Positions 8,814-17,849 of a stretch of 64,000 nt of DNA are shown piece after piece. Numbering within the stretch: position 1 is the first letter of the stretch; each line of letters opens with the position of its first letter. The notes beneath the pieces are model-generated. The model saw only the letters and a program-made list of their open reading frames with translations, ran no database searches and was not told where the DNA came from. The DNA lies in contig JAPPMU010000056.1 of NCBI GenBank assembly GCA_028873965.1, positions 1 through 64,000 on the forward strand, read 5' to 3'. Position numbers and translations under genes: made by a program. The stretch comes from Chloroflexota bacterium (GTDB lineage: Bacteria > Chloroflexota > Dehalococcoidia > Lucifugimonadales > UBA3495).

Positions 8814-9941
8814 ATGACGACGACTACGAAAGATCCGGTGGTGGTGGTTCTCCAGATGACCGGCGCCAACGACTACCTGAACACGATCATCCCGTACACC
8901 AACGGCCACTACCACGACGCTCGCCCCAGGGTTGGCATCCCCGCGGACAAGGTCATTCCCATCAATGACGAGATCGGGTTCAATCCGCAGATGGGTCGCA
9001 TCAAGCAGCTGTGGGATGAGGGCAAGGTTGCCATCGTCCACGGCATCGGCTACGAGAACTCGCCGCGGTCGCACTTCCGGTCCATGGACATCTGGCACAC
9101 CTGCGAGCCGGACATCGTGGGAACCGAGGGATGGGCCGGCCGCGTGATCCGCGACCTCGACCCGCGCGGCGAGAACGTGCTCAAGGGCGTCAACTTCGGC
9201 CAGGGCCTGCCCCGGGCATTGGCGCTGCGCGGCACGCCGGTCACGTCCGTGTCGAGCCTTGAGTCCTACGGCGTGCTGTCCAGCGTGCCGGCGGAAGTCG
9301 AGCGCGACCAGTTGCTCGACCGGTTCGCCCGCATGTATTCGCCCACGGTTGGCACCGGCCCGGTGATGGACTACCTGGGCCAGACCGGCCGGGATGCGCT
9401 CAAGGGCGCGGACATCATCCGTTCGGCTCCGGAGCAATATTCGTCCTCGGTCGAGTACGCCGACACTCCCATCGCGAAGTACCTGCGGGACATCGCCCAG
9501 GTGTACCTGGCCGACCTGGGCACCCAGTTGTTCTACACCCAGCACGGCAGCTTCGACTCGCACTTCAACCAGCCGCCGATGCACACCAAGCTGTGGACCG
9601 ACATGTCCAGCGCCATCGGCGACTTCTTCGACGACCTGTCCGAACACGACGCGGGCGACAACCTCATCATGGTCCTGTTCACCGAGTTCGGCCGTCGTGT
9701 CAAGGACAACGGCACGGGCACCGACCACGGCGCCGGCGGCGCGGCATTCGTCATCGGCAACCAGGTCAAGGGCGGCCACTACAGCGCCTACCCGTCCCTG
9801 CGGCCGGAGGATCTGACTCAAGGCGACCTTGAGCCCAACTACGACTTCCGCGGTCTCTACGCCACGGTCATCGAGAAGTGGCTGGGCCTGGACTCGGTGC
9901 CCATCGTAGGCGGCAACTTCGAGCAGCTGGACTTCGTGTAG
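8814..9941 (+). CDS. DUF1501 domain-containing protein (operon copy 1)
   Basis: This 375-residue protein belongs to the DUF1501 family, which is related to the sulfatase/alkaline phosphatase fold. Visible family features are VVLQMTGANDYLNTIIPY at the N terminus, ENSPRSHFRSMDIWHT near residue 80, and LFTEFGRRVKDNGTGTDHG near residues 286-304, where Asp and His are candidate metal ligands. GGGAGGA precedes the ATG. Family members often begin with a Tat signal; this one starts directly with the fold, so it is probably cytoplasmic. It lies 61 bases after DUF1800 and before an NHL propeller, an arrangement repeated in inverted orientation at 59-63 kb. Confidence 0.9.
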   Translation: MTTTTKDPVVVVLQMTGANDYLNTIIPYTNGHYHDARPRVGIPADKVIPINDEIGFNPQMGRIKQLWDEGKVAIVHGIGYENSPRSHFRSMDIWHTCEPDIVGTEGWAGRVIRDLDPRGENVLKGVNFGQGLPRALALRGTPVTSVSSLESYGVLSSVPAEVERDQLLDRFARMYSPTVGTGPVMDYLGQTGRDALKGADIIRSAPEQYSSSVEYADTPIAKYLRDIAQVYLADLGTQLFYTQHGSFDSHFNQPPMHTKLWTDMSSAIGDFFDDLSEHDAGDNLIMVLFTEFGRRVKDNGTGTDHGAGGAAFVIGNQVKGGHYSAYPSLRPEDLTQGDLEPNYDFRGLYATVIEKWLGLDSVPIVGGNFEQLDFV

Positions 9942-9950
9942 GGCGGCTCC

Positions 9951-9976
9951 GGATTCCGGCTTTCGCCGGAATGACG
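9951..9976 (+). repeat. REP-like hairpin
   Basis: GGATTCCGGCTTTCGCCGG followed by AATGACG lies ten bases after the DUF1501 stop and before the NHL gene. It is the same unit as that found inside the R1 elements. Confidence 0.7.
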
Positions 9977-10009
9977 GAATTGGGGGACGAAAGGCTAAGG
10001 AGGTCTATC

Positions 10010-11008
10010 ATGCTTACCACTGTGGCCGCCGGCCGGGTATTTGACTACAGCTACTGCATCGGCATGTACGGCATGTCGGGTCAGGGGTTCTGGACGCCCC
10101 AAGACTTTGCGCTGGCGGGAGACACGATGTACGTGTTGAGCCGCGGGGCCGAGGAGCTCGGCCAGCGGGTCAGCCGGGTCACGCTGGATCACCAGTTCCT
10201 GGGGCAGTTCGGCGCTTTCGGCCGCGGCGACGGTCAGTTCGTTTGGCCGCGCTCCATCGCGCTGGACGACGACGGCAACGTTTACGCCTCCGACGACTTC
10301 CTGAACCGGGTGTCGGTCTTTGACTCCGAGGGAGCGTTCCTTTCGTGCTGGGGCGAGGCCGGAGACGGCAAGGGCCAGCTGAACGGCCCCTGCGGCATGG
10401 CTTTTGACCCCAAAGGCAACATCATGGTGGTTGACAGCCAGAACCATCGGGTTCAAAAGTTCACCAAGGATGGCAAGCACCTGAGTTCGTTTGGCAAGCA
10501 GGGTGACGGCGACGGCAAGTTCAACCTGCCGTGGGGCCTGTGCCTGGACGACGCGGGCAACGTGTACGTCGCGGACTGGAAGAACAACCGGGTGCAGAAG
10601 TTCGACGCCGATGGAAACTTCGTGCAAAAGTTTGAGGCATCGCCCGTCTCCGGAGTTGGCGACCTGAATGGTCCCACGGGCGTCGCGGTGGACTCCGAAG
10701 GCGACGTGTACGTCACGGACTGGGGCAACCATCGCCTCCAGGTGTACGCGCCGGACGGCCGTTTCATCGCCACGCTGGTGGGCGACGCCCAACAGCCGTC
10801 GCCATGGACGCAGACATACATCGACGCCAACCCGGATATCGTGAAGGCGCGGCGACGAGTGGACCTGGAACCCGAGTGGAGGTTCCGCCGGCCAGTGGCC
10901 GTGCGCGTGGACGAGAACGACCGGATCTTCGTGCTGGAGGCCAACCGCCACCGCGTCCAAGTGTACGACAAGGTCAAGGACTACGAGGAGCACCCGCTGA
11001 ACCTGTAG
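10010..11008 (+). CDS. NHL-repeat beta-propeller protein (operon copy 1)
   Basis: This 332-residue protein consists of NHL repeats forming a beta-propeller. Repeats of the type GxFxxPxGIALDDDGNVYASD and VADWKNNRVQKFDADG can be followed from residue about 60 to 325. The upstream in-frame extension runs through the REP hairpin and is rejected; the ATG at 10010 has AAGGAGG about 7 bases before it. No signal peptide is present. NHL propellers bind proteins, sugars or peptides; no catalytic residues can be assigned. Its constant link with DUF1800 and DUF1501 in two operons here suggests that the three act together. Confidence 0.85.
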   Translation: MLTTVAAGRVFDYSYCIGMYGMSGQGFWTPQDFALAGDTMYVLSRGAEELGQRVSRVTLDHQFLGQFGAFGRGDGQFVWPRSIALDDDGNVYASDDFLNRVSVFDSEGAFLSCWGEAGDGKGQLNGPCGMAFDPKGNIMVVDSQNHRVQKFTKDGKHLSSFGKQGDGDGKFNLPWGLCLDDAGNVYVADWKNNRVQKFDADGNFVQKFEASPVSGVGDLNGPTGVAVDSEGDVYVTDWGNHRLQVYAPDGRFIATLVGDAQQPSPWTQTYIDANPDIVKARRRVDLEPEWRFRRPVAVRVDENDRIFVLEANRHRVQVYDKVKDYEEHPLNL

Positions 11009-11034
11009 TCGATCTCGACCAGCCGGTTTCTGCG

Positions 11035-11060
11035 CAGGGGCGAATGATCACTCGCCCCTG
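11035..11060. terminator. palindrome between convergent genes
   Basis: CAGGGGCGA and TCGCCCCTG flank a core with TGATCA. It ends the NHL operon and overlaps the last codons of the convergent membrane protein gene. It is a relative of the palindrome at 1091-1118. Confidence 0.5.
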
Positions 11061-11521
11061 TTGCTTTCAGTAGCGCTTTGGGAGTCGTGTCCATTGGCCC
11101 TTTGGATGACCAGGTCGGAAAGCGCCAGGACGCGGGCCGTAAGTTCCTGGTTTTGCTGATGCTCGGCCCAGACCATAGCCATGATTTCCTCCCTCTCAGC
11201 GCGCTGCGCTTTGCGTTCTTCTTCCCGGGCTTTACGTTCTTCTTCCCGGGCTTTGCGTTCTTCCTCCCGTTCCTGGTTGCGGGCCCGTTCGGCTTCCTGA
11301 TTGCGCAAGAACTGCCAGATAGTGAAAAGCATATCGAAGCCTCCGAAGAACCCCATAGCGGCCACGGCGGCGGCGGTGTTGATGATGGCGGCCGTCACCA
11401 TGTCTGAGAGCATTCTGTCATCGAGATTATACGCCCAGAGGGTGGTCCGCAGCGCAGCAGCGCCGACAGTTGCGGTGGCGGCCACGTAAATGACGGTCAG
11501 GGTAAAGAAAAACTTGCTCAT
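11048..11521 (-). CDS. small membrane protein with charged coiled coil
   Basis: This 157-residue protein has two hydrophobic helices (about residues 4-25 and 42-68) followed by a highly charged helix. That helix contains repeated heptads EEERKAR, encoded by near-identical tandem 21-base units at about 11211-11275. The C terminus is cytoplasmic by the positive-inside rule if both helices span the membrane. I do not recognise the family. It may be a scaffold or a membrane-anchored coiled coil; function is unknown. It is a single gene, convergent with the NHL operon. Confidence 0.7.
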   Translation of the reverse strand: MSKFFFTLTVIYVAATATVGAAALRTTLWAYNLDDRMLSDMVTAAIINTAAAVAAMGFFGGFDMLFTIWQFLRNQEAERARNQEREEERKAREEERKAREEERKAQRAEREEIMAMVWAEHQQNQELTARVLALSDLVIQRANGHDSQSATESNRGE

Positions 11522-11688
11522 TGCGTTCGGGTACTCTGCGGTGAGTTTTCGCTTCGTCCCATTGGCAAGTATACATCGCAGGTTTCAGGCGGGAGTGATC
11601 TCGTTGTCAGGTCATACTTCGCCAGCGCTGCGCTATAATGCCGCCATCCCAACCCGCAGTGACGCCTACCGTACCGGGAGGAACCCGC

Positions 11689-12213
11689 ATGACCCAGCAA
11701 GCGACCAGAATTGACGCTGACCGCACCGCCGTTTTGATCATGGATTTCCAGCAGCGCATCATCGCCAACGTTGCCACGGAGCCGGCCGCCGTGGTCGAAA
11801 ACGCGGCCAGGGCTCTGGCCGGCGCCCGTGCGGCGGGCATCCCCGTAATCTACGTCGTGCATCGCGGCGGGCCATTTGCCGAGTACGCGCCGGACGTGGA
11901 ACTGCACGAAGGTGTGGCGCCAGCCGAGGGCGAACTGGTGATCACCAAGGTACGCCCGAGTCCGTTCTCCACGACCGCGCTGGACGTTACCCTGCGCGAG
12001 ATGGGACGCGACAGCCTGGTGATAATGGGCGTGGCCACCAGCGGGTGCGTGCTGTCCTCGGTGCGCTGGGCGGTGGACATCAACTACGGCTTCACCGTGC
12101 TGTCCGACGCCTGTTCCGACGGTGATCCGGAGGTGCACCGGGTGCTGACCGAGAAGGTCTATCCTCGCCAGGGCGCCGTGATGACCACCGACGAGTTTCT
12201 AGCTGCCATCTAA
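11689..12213 (+). CDS. isochorismatase-like cysteine hydrolase
   Basis: This 174-residue protein has the isochorismatase hydrolase fold. The triad expected in this family is visible: Asp in VLIMDFQQ (residue about 17), Lys in LVITKVRPS (about 85) and Cys in VATSGCVLSS (about 121). Family members hydrolyse amides or vinyl ethers such as N-carbamoylsarcosine, nicotinamide or isochorismate; the exact substrate is not readable. The start at 11689 follows GGGAGGA and removes an implausible upstream extension. It is followed by the second GMC oxidoreductase and may belong to a catabolic set. Confidence 0.88.
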   Translation: MTQQATRIDADRTAVLIMDFQQRIIANVATEPAAVVENAARALAGARAAGIPVIYVVHRGGPFAEYAPDVELHEGVAPAEGELVITKVRPSPFSTTALDVTLREMGRDSLVIMGVATSGCVLSSVRWAVDINYGFTVLSDACSDGDPEVHRVLTEKVYPRQGAVMTTDEFLAAI

Positions 12214-12236
12214 CTTGCTTTGCCGCGTGCGCCTCT

Positions 12237-12394
12237 GGATTCCGGCTTTCGCCGGAATGACGAGAGTAGGGCCGAAATGGCGGCGATCAGGGCCGGAATG
12301 ATGGTAATGGGAATCTGAATGATGATAATCGGGGCCCGAATGATGATAATCGGGGCCGGAATCATGGTTACCAGAATGACGAGAATCGGGGAAG
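12237..12394 (+). repeat. REP hairpin plus degenerate 21-bp tandem array
   Basis: A REP-like hairpin (12237-12262) is followed by a run of degenerate units ending in AATGATG or AATGACG and GGGG. Two units GAATGATGATAATCGGGGCC are identical at 12317-12336 and 12338-12357 (period 21). The array appears to have grown from the GGAATGACG tail of the hairpin. It forms the leader directly before the GMC gene, ending at its ribosome-binding site. Confidence 0.65.
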
Positions 12395-12404
12395 GAGTGT
12401 CAGA

Positions 12405-13946
12405 ATGAAATATGACGTCATCGTTATCGGGGCCGGTTCCGCCGGTGGCACCATGGCAACCCGGTTGTCGGAGGATCTCTCCCGCTCCGTGCTGCTGCTG
12501 GAGGCGGGCCCTGACTATCCTGACCTGGAGCAGACCCCTGACGATCTGAAATACGGCTACGCACCCCGGGCTTCGGAAATGGGCGCGCCCCATAACTGGT
12601 CCTTTGTTGGCACCGGCACGCCTCTCCAGACCGAGCCGGTGAACGTTCCGCGCGGGCGCGTGGTCGGCGGCACCAGCGCCATCAACGGGCAGGTGTTCCT
12701 GCGCGGCGTTCCCGAGGACTACGACCGGTGGGCTTCCTGGGGCAACGACGAGTGGAGCTACATCAACGTGCTCCCCTACTTCCGCAGGCAGGAAACCGAT
12801 ACCGACATCACCGATGACTTCCACGGCTTCGACGGTCCGATACCAGTGCGACGCCACCGGAGGGAAAACTGGCTGCCCCTCCAGGAAGCCTTCGTCCAGG
12901 CTTGCACCGACGTCGGCTACGACGAGGTTTACGACCACAACCATCCCGATTCGACGGGCGTTGGTCCGTTCCCGATGAACAACCCCAACGGCGTGCGGAT
13001 GAGCACGGCGCTGACGTACGTGAACCCCAATCGGCATCGCCTCAACCTGACCATCCGCGCCAACGTCCGCGTTCGCCGGATCCTGTTTGAAGGACAACGG
13101 GCCGTGGGTGTCGAGGTGGAGAGCGGAGGCGAAACGTTCCAGATCGAGGCGGAGCAGATCGTTCTTTGCGCCGGCGCCATTGCCTCGCCGCAGCTGCTGA
13201 TGCTGTCCGGCGTCGGTCCGGCTGAGGAACTTCGCGGCCTGGGCATACCCGTGGTGAAGGACTTGCCAGGTGTCGGGAAAAACCTGCGCGACCATCCCCT
13301 GGTGCCCGTGCGGGTCAAGGTGAAGGACGACTTCCCGCTGGACCCCGACGCGCCTCGGATACAGACGGTGCTGCGTTACACCGCCAGTGGTTCCGATGCG
13401 CGCAACGACATGCAGATTTTCCCCTCGTCCTTCTCCACGCCGCTGGGCGGGGATCCCTACGACAATGAGGGCATCCGTGTCACCTGCATGATGGAACTGG
13501 CCGAAAGCGCCGGCGAGTTGACGCTGCAATCCACCGACCCCGACGTGCAGCCTCATATCGACTGCCGTTACCTGGAGGCCGACTGGGACCGGGAGCGAAT
13601 GCGCGAAGCCGTCCACATCGTGCTGCGGCTCATGGACCACGAGCAGTTCGCGGGCATCTACGACGGGCTGATCTCGCCCACGGAAGCCGACCTGGTTTCC
13701 GACGATGCGCTTGACAACTGGATGCTGCGCGAGGTGTGCATAGGCCAGCACCTTTCCGGCACCTGCAAGATGGGACCGGACAGCGACCCGATGGCCGTGG
13801 TGGACCAACACTGCCGCGTCCACGGGATCGAGTCTCTGCGAGTTGCTGATGCCTCAGTGATGCCGGACGTGATCCGGGCCAACACCAACTGCACTACGAT
13901 CATGATCGGCGAGCGCGTTGCCGAATGGATCAGGTCGGGTCGGTAG
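12405..13946 (+). CDS. GMC family FAD-dependent oxidoreductase (copy 2)
   Basis: This 513-residue paralogue of the protein at 2401-3960 is collinear with it along the whole length. It starts MKYDVIVIGAGSAGG (FAD-binding), has GRVVGGTSAINGQVF near residue 88 and ends with SGTCKMG and NTNCTTIMIGERVAEW. The active-site His is displaced relative to copy 1: the segment reads GQHLSGTCKMG where copy 1 reads THASGTCKIG, so the His lies one residue further from SGTC. AAGGAG precedes the ATG. It lies between an isochorismatase-like hydrolase and a SulP transporter. The substrate may differ from copy 1. Confidence 0.92.
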   Translation: MKYDVIVIGAGSAGGTMATRLSEDLSRSVLLLEAGPDYPDLEQTPDDLKYGYAPRASEMGAPHNWSFVGTGTPLQTEPVNVPRGRVVGGTSAINGQVFLRGVPEDYDRWASWGNDEWSYINVLPYFRRQETDTDITDDFHGFDGPIPVRRHRRENWLPLQEAFVQACTDVGYDEVYDHNHPDSTGVGPFPMNNPNGVRMSTALTYVNPNRHRLNLTIRANVRVRRILFEGQRAVGVEVESGGETFQIEAEQIVLCAGAIASPQLLMLSGVGPAEELRGLGIPVVKDLPGVGKNLRDHPLVPVRVKVKDDFPLDPDAPRIQTVLRYTASGSDARNDMQIFPSSFSTPLGGDPYDNEGIRVTCMMELAESAGELTLQSTDPDVQPHIDCRYLEADWDRERMREAVHIVLRLMDHEQFAGIYDGLISPTEADLVSDDALDNWMLREVCIGQHLSGTCKMGPDSDPMAVVDQHCRVHGIESLRVADASVMPDVIRANTNCTTIMIGERVAEWIRSGR

Positions 13947-13978
13947 CGGCTTCGATCTAAATTAGCCGGCGGCGTCCG

Positions 13979-15634
13979 TTGTCGCGCGCGAGACGAATTC
14001 CGGTTCAACTGGCCTACAGCCCACGGGCGCTATCGGGAGACCTGTTCGGTGGTGTGACCACCGCCGCGACGGTACTCCCGATGGCGCTGGCCTACGGCGT
14101 GGCCACGGGGCTGGGACCCGTGGCCGGCATGTACGGCGCCATCGTCGTCGGATTCTGCGCGTCGGTGTTTGGCGGGACACCGGCGCGCATCGCATACTCG
14201 ACAGCAGCCATGACGGTGGCGATGATGATCGTGCTCACGCAGCACGCGGAGAGCCCATCGGAGGCCTTCACCATCGTGATGCTGGCCGGGGTGATCCAGA
14301 TTGCGTTGGGGCTGCTGCGGGTGGGCCGCTTTATCAACTACACGCCGTATTCCATGATCGCCGGATTCACATCCGGCATCGGCCTCATCATCATAATCAT
14401 TCAGACGTTGCCCTTCCTGGGCGCCCCTCCCGCGCCTGGAGGGCTGCTGGGCATCATCCGCGCCTGGCCGGAGGCGGTGGTTGGTCTGAATTTGCACGCG
14501 GTCATTGTGGGGGCAGCGTGCCTGGCGATCTGCGTGTTCTGGCCGCGCCGGTTGGGACGGTTCGTGCCGGGGCCGCTGTTGGCCCTGATTGTTGGAACGG
14601 CCATGGCGGCGCTGTGGCTGCGAGACGCACCCACTATCGGGAGGCTGCCGCAGGGCCTGCCGGCGCTGCACCTGCCGGATCTGGCGCCGGATCTGCTGCT
14701 GTCCGCCTTGCAACCGGCACTAACGCTGGCCCTGATCAGTTCCGTGAACAGCCTCGTGGCTTCCCTGCTGGCCGACACGCTGACCCGGACGCGCCACAAA
14801 CCCAACCGGGAGCTTTTCGGGCAGGGCATCGCCAACGTGTCCGCAGGCGTGCTAGGCGCTCTGCCCGGGGCCGGCGCGCCGTCCGGCACTACCGTGAACG
14901 TTCGGGCCGGCGGAACCACTCCGGTCTCGGGTGTAACGTGCGCGGCGGTGCTGTTGGCTCTGGTGCTGGGTTTGGGATGGATCGCGGAACCGATTCCGGT
15001 GGCCGCACTGTCGGGCATACTGATCAAGGTCGGGTGGGACATCATCGACTGGAGACTCATCACGCGGGTTCGTCAGGTACAGCGGGAGTACCTGCTGGTC
15101 ATGCTGCTCACGCTGGTCCTGACGGTGTTCGTTGACTTGATCACCGCGATTGCCATCGGCCTGATCGTCGCGGGATTCGCCCGGGCGAGGGCAGTGGAAC
15201 AACGCGAGCTGGGACGTGTGATCTCGGTGCCCCTGCTGGAGCGTGGGTTTTTCGCCGATAATTCCAGAGATGACGAAGTGGACCAATTCCAGGCGCGGGT
15301 CGGGTTGGTGGATTTGCGCGGCGAGTTTTCCTTCGCGTCGGCCAACGAACTGGCCTGGATGGTGGGCGCGGACATTCGGCAGCACGAGGTCGTGATCTTC
15401 GATTTCTCCAACACCGTCCACATGGACGACAGCGCGGCCCTGATCATCGAACGGCTGGTCGACGCGGCCGCAGCGGCGAAGACTGAATGTATCGTGCTCA
15501 ACCTTTCCGGCTCTGTCGAACAGACCCTGCGGTCGCTGAACGTTTTCCGCCGGCTTCCGGAAGGGCGGTTTGTTGACGATTTGGACGCTGCCAGGGAACT
15601 GGCCGGCGAACTGCTTGGCGACAAGGCTCGGTAA
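13979..15634 (+). CDS. SulP family anion transporter with STAS domain
   Basis: This 551-residue protein is a SulP/SLC26-type inner-membrane transporter. About 10-12 hydrophobic segments occupy residues 20-400, beginning with the typical SGDLFGGVTTAATVLPMALAYG. A C-terminal STAS domain (about 440-545) holds IFDFSNTVHMDDSAA, equivalent to the regulatory Ser loop of anti-sigma antagonists. The family moves sulfate, bicarbonate or dicarboxylates. The start is a TTG with no clear ribosome-binding site, so the N terminus is uncertain by a few residues. It lies 32 bases after GMC copy 2 and may be co-transcribed. Confidence 0.9.
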   Translation: MSRARRIPVQLAYSPRALSGDLFGGVTTAATVLPMALAYGVATGLGPVAGMYGAIVVGFCASVFGGTPARIAYSTAAMTVAMMIVLTQHAESPSEAFTIVMLAGVIQIALGLLRVGRFINYTPYSMIAGFTSGIGLIIIIIQTLPFLGAPPAPGGLLGIIRAWPEAVVGLNLHAVIVGAACLAICVFWPRRLGRFVPGPLLALIVGTAMAALWLRDAPTIGRLPQGLPALHLPDLAPDLLLSALQPALTLALISSVNSLVASLLADTLTRTRHKPNRELFGQGIANVSAGVLGALPGAGAPSGTTVNVRAGGTTPVSGVTCAAVLLALVLGLGWIAEPIPVAALSGILIKVGWDIIDWRLITRVRQVQREYLLVMLLTLVLTVFVDLITAIAIGLIVAGFARARAVEQRELGRVISVPLLERGFFADNSRDDEVDQFQARVGLVDLRGEFSFASANELAWMVGADIRQHEVVIFDFSNTVHMDDSAALIIERLVDAAAAAKTECIVLNLSGSVEQTLRSLNVFRRLPEGRFVDDLDAARELAGELLGDKAR

Positions 15635-15749
15635 CGCCGGGATTGGCCCGGATTGCGCTGCCACTTCCAGCGGGGTCTGATAAACTCCGACACACTGGCG
15701 GCGATGATCTCGGAGATCGTTCTCAGCGCTGCCGCAAAGGAGCAAGGTA

Positions 15750-16601
15750 ATGTCCGTAGGAATAATCGTCCCCCTGCCAGCCTATACCCTGGACCCGGCG
15801 TTCATCGCCAAAAAGGCCGAGGAACTGGGCTTCGAGTCCATCTGGTATCACGAGCATCCCATTCTGCCGGTGCACAGCGAAAGCCCCTTCCCGGCCACGG
15901 GCGGCGAGATCCCATGGACCTACCGCCACTTTTCCGACCCTTACATGGCCCTGGCCATGGCGGCGGCGGTGACCGAAAGGATCAAGCTTTGCACCGGGAT
16001 CACCTTGGTGCCGGAGCGCAACCCGTTGATCCTCGCCAAGCAGATCTCCGTGCTGGACCGCCACAGCAACGGCCGGTTCGTCTTCGGCATCGGGGCCGGC
16101 TGGAACCGCGAGGAAACCGAAATGATGGGGGGCGACTTCGACCACCGCTGGACCCAGACCGAGGAAGCAGTGGGGGCCCTGAAGGCCCTCTGGACCGAGG
16201 ACCAGGCTGAGTTCCACGGGCGGTATTACAACTTCCCGCCGGTGTACATGTATCCCAAACCGGCGCAGGAACCCCACCCGCCGATCCTGCTGGGTGGGAA
16301 CGCCCGCAACGTCCTGCGGCGCGTGGTTCGCTACGGCGACGGCTGGCTGCCGAACCGGGCGAATCCCGCCCAGATCGAGGACAGCCGCAAGCAGCTGGAC
16401 AGCCTGGCGGCCGAGCGGGGACGCGATCCGGAGGCCATAACCATCTCCGTTTTCGGGCAGGCTCCCGATACCACCCGCCAGACCGTGGATGACTTCCTGA
16501 ACGCCGGCGCCATGCGGGTTTGCGTATGGCCCAACCACTCCGACTCCGAGGAGGAGATGGGCGAGCAACTGGAGCGCATGGCCGAGACTCTGCTTCGGTA
16601 A
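15750..16601 (+). CDS. LLM class F420-dependent oxidoreductase
   Basis: This 283-residue luciferase-like protein resembles the F420-dependent TIGR03619 group. Visible features are ESIWYHEHPI near residue 32, the block GRFVFGIGAGWNREE near residue 107 and PPILLGGNARNVLRRV near residue 178. AAAGGAG precedes the ATG. It probably uses reduced F420 or FMN on an unknown substrate in the cytoplasm. It is a different subfamily from the LLM protein at 1144-2172. Confidence 0.88.
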   Translation: MSVGIIVPLPAYTLDPAFIAKKAEELGFESIWYHEHPILPVHSESPFPATGGEIPWTYRHFSDPYMALAMAAAVTERIKLCTGITLVPERNPLILAKQISVLDRHSNGRFVFGIGAGWNREETEMMGGDFDHRWTQTEEAVGALKALWTEDQAEFHGRYYNFPPVYMYPKPAQEPHPPILLGGNARNVLRRVVRYGDGWLPNRANPAQIEDSRKQLDSLAAERGRDPEAITISVFGQAPDTTRQTVDDFLNAGAMRVCVWPNHSDSEEEMGEQLERMAETLLR

Positions 16602-16668
16602 CGGGCTTGGCGCTGCGGCGCCATGCGCGCATGGCGGGAACCAGGGTGCCAATGGCGTAACGGATTCT

Positions 16669-16731
16669 GGATTCCGGCTTTCGCCGGAATGACGGTTGGT
16701 TGGAATGACGGCTGGTTCGTCGGAATGACGG
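16669..16731 (+). repeat. REP hairpin with expanded GGAATGACGG tail
   Basis: A hairpin GGATTCCGGCTTTCGCCGG with tail AATGACGG is followed by two more GGAATGACGG units. This is the same type of tail expansion as seen at 12237-12394. It is the only content of the gap before the lactonase gene. Confidence 0.6.
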
Positions 16732-16753
16732 TTAGAGGGAAGGAGGCAATGAA

Positions 16754-17806
16754 ATGGCGACTTACGTGTATGTTGCAGCCCAGGACGACAACAAGGTGTC
16801 CATCTTTACCATGGACGAAGCAAGCGGAGCATTGACCATCGCCGGGGAGGAAGCGGTGTCCGGAGGGCCGTCCCTACTGGCGATCAGCCCCGACCGGCAG
16901 ACCCTGTACGCCGGCCACCGCGAGGTTCCGGAGATCACCAGCCACAGCATCAACCAGCAGACGGGTGAGTTGACCCAAACCGGGTCGGTTACCCCGCCGG
17001 GCCAACCTTCCTACCTGGCCACTGACCGCACCGGCCGGTTCCTGCTGTCGTCGTATTACGCCGACGGCAAGGCTGCGGTGCATCCGCTGGGCGCGGATGG
17101 CAGCGTGGGCGGAGCGGCAACCTCGGTGGTGGATACCGACACCGGCGCCCATGCCATGCTTACCGACCGCTCCAACCGGTTCGCGTATGTCCCGCACATC
17201 GCCCGGGTGCAGGACAACGTCCTCGAACCGCCCAAGAACATCCCCGGGCCCAATATCATCTACCAGTTCCGCTTCGACCCAGGCACGGGCGCTTTGACGG
17301 CCAACGAACCGGCTACCCTGGACCAGGATGACATGATCGGTCCTCGGCATTTCACTTTTCATCCGAGCCTGGACCTGGTGTACTTCTCCAACGAGCAGGG
17401 TTGCAGCGTCTCCTCCTACCAGATTGACGGCGAGGGCCGGCTGACTCCGTTCGAGACCGTATCAACTTTGCCGGCCGGCGTCTCCGAGCGGAACACCTGC
17501 TCCCAGATCCAGTTCTCGCCGGACGGCAACCTGCTGTGCGTGCCCAACCGCGGCCACAACAGCATCGCCAGTTTCACCGTGGATGCGGAGGGTCGCCTGA
17601 CGCCGGCGGATCACGCCGCCACCGAGCCGGTGCCCAGCGCCTTCAGTCTGGATCCTTCGGGCCGGTTCGTGTTCGCGGCCGGTTCCGCCACGGGACAACT
17701 GGCCGCATACGGTATCGACGGAGCTACCGGGCAGATGACCCCGTTGGGAACCTACGCGGTGGGCGAGCGACCGATGTGGGTGCTCACCACGACGCTGGGG
17801 GAATAG
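16754..17806 (+). CDS. lactonase family beta-propeller protein
   Basis: This 350-residue protein matches the lactonase/6-phosphogluconolactonase propeller family (PF10282, Pgl-like). It starts with TYVYVAAQDDNKVSIF and has repeated blades such as GRFLLSSYYADGKAAVHPL, RHFTFHPSLDLVYFSNEQG and GNLLCVPNRGHNSIA. No signal peptide is seen. AGGAGG lies upstream. Pgl enzymes hydrolyse 6-phosphogluconolactone, but many relatives have other lactone substrates; the role here is open. Confidence 0.85.
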   Translation: MATYVYVAAQDDNKVSIFTMDEASGALTIAGEEAVSGGPSLLAISPDRQTLYAGHREVPEITSHSINQQTGELTQTGSVTPPGQPSYLATDRTGRFLLSSYYADGKAAVHPLGADGSVGGAATSVVDTDTGAHAMLTDRSNRFAYVPHIARVQDNVLEPPKNIPGPNIIYQFRFDPGTGALTANEPATLDQDDMIGPRHFTFHPSLDLVYFSNEQGCSVSSYQIDGEGRLTPFETVSTLPAGVSERNTCSQIQFSPDGNLLCVPNRGHNSIASFTVDAEGRLTPADHAATEPVPSAFSLDPSGRFVFAAGSATGQLAAYGIDGATGQMTPLGTYAVGERPMWVLTTTLGE

Positions 17807-17849
17807 CCCCTGACTGAATCACCGCGACGGAACCACCGCACCGCCGCCG

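Noticed and set aside
7280-8869. 529-residue minus-strand frame opposite DUF1800
   Set aside because: Antisense shadow in GC-rich DNA; composition rich in Ala, Arg, His and Val with no domain.
12210-13823. 537-residue minus-strand frame opposite GMC copy 2
   Set aside because: Antisense shadow; the plus-strand GMC protein is unmistakable.
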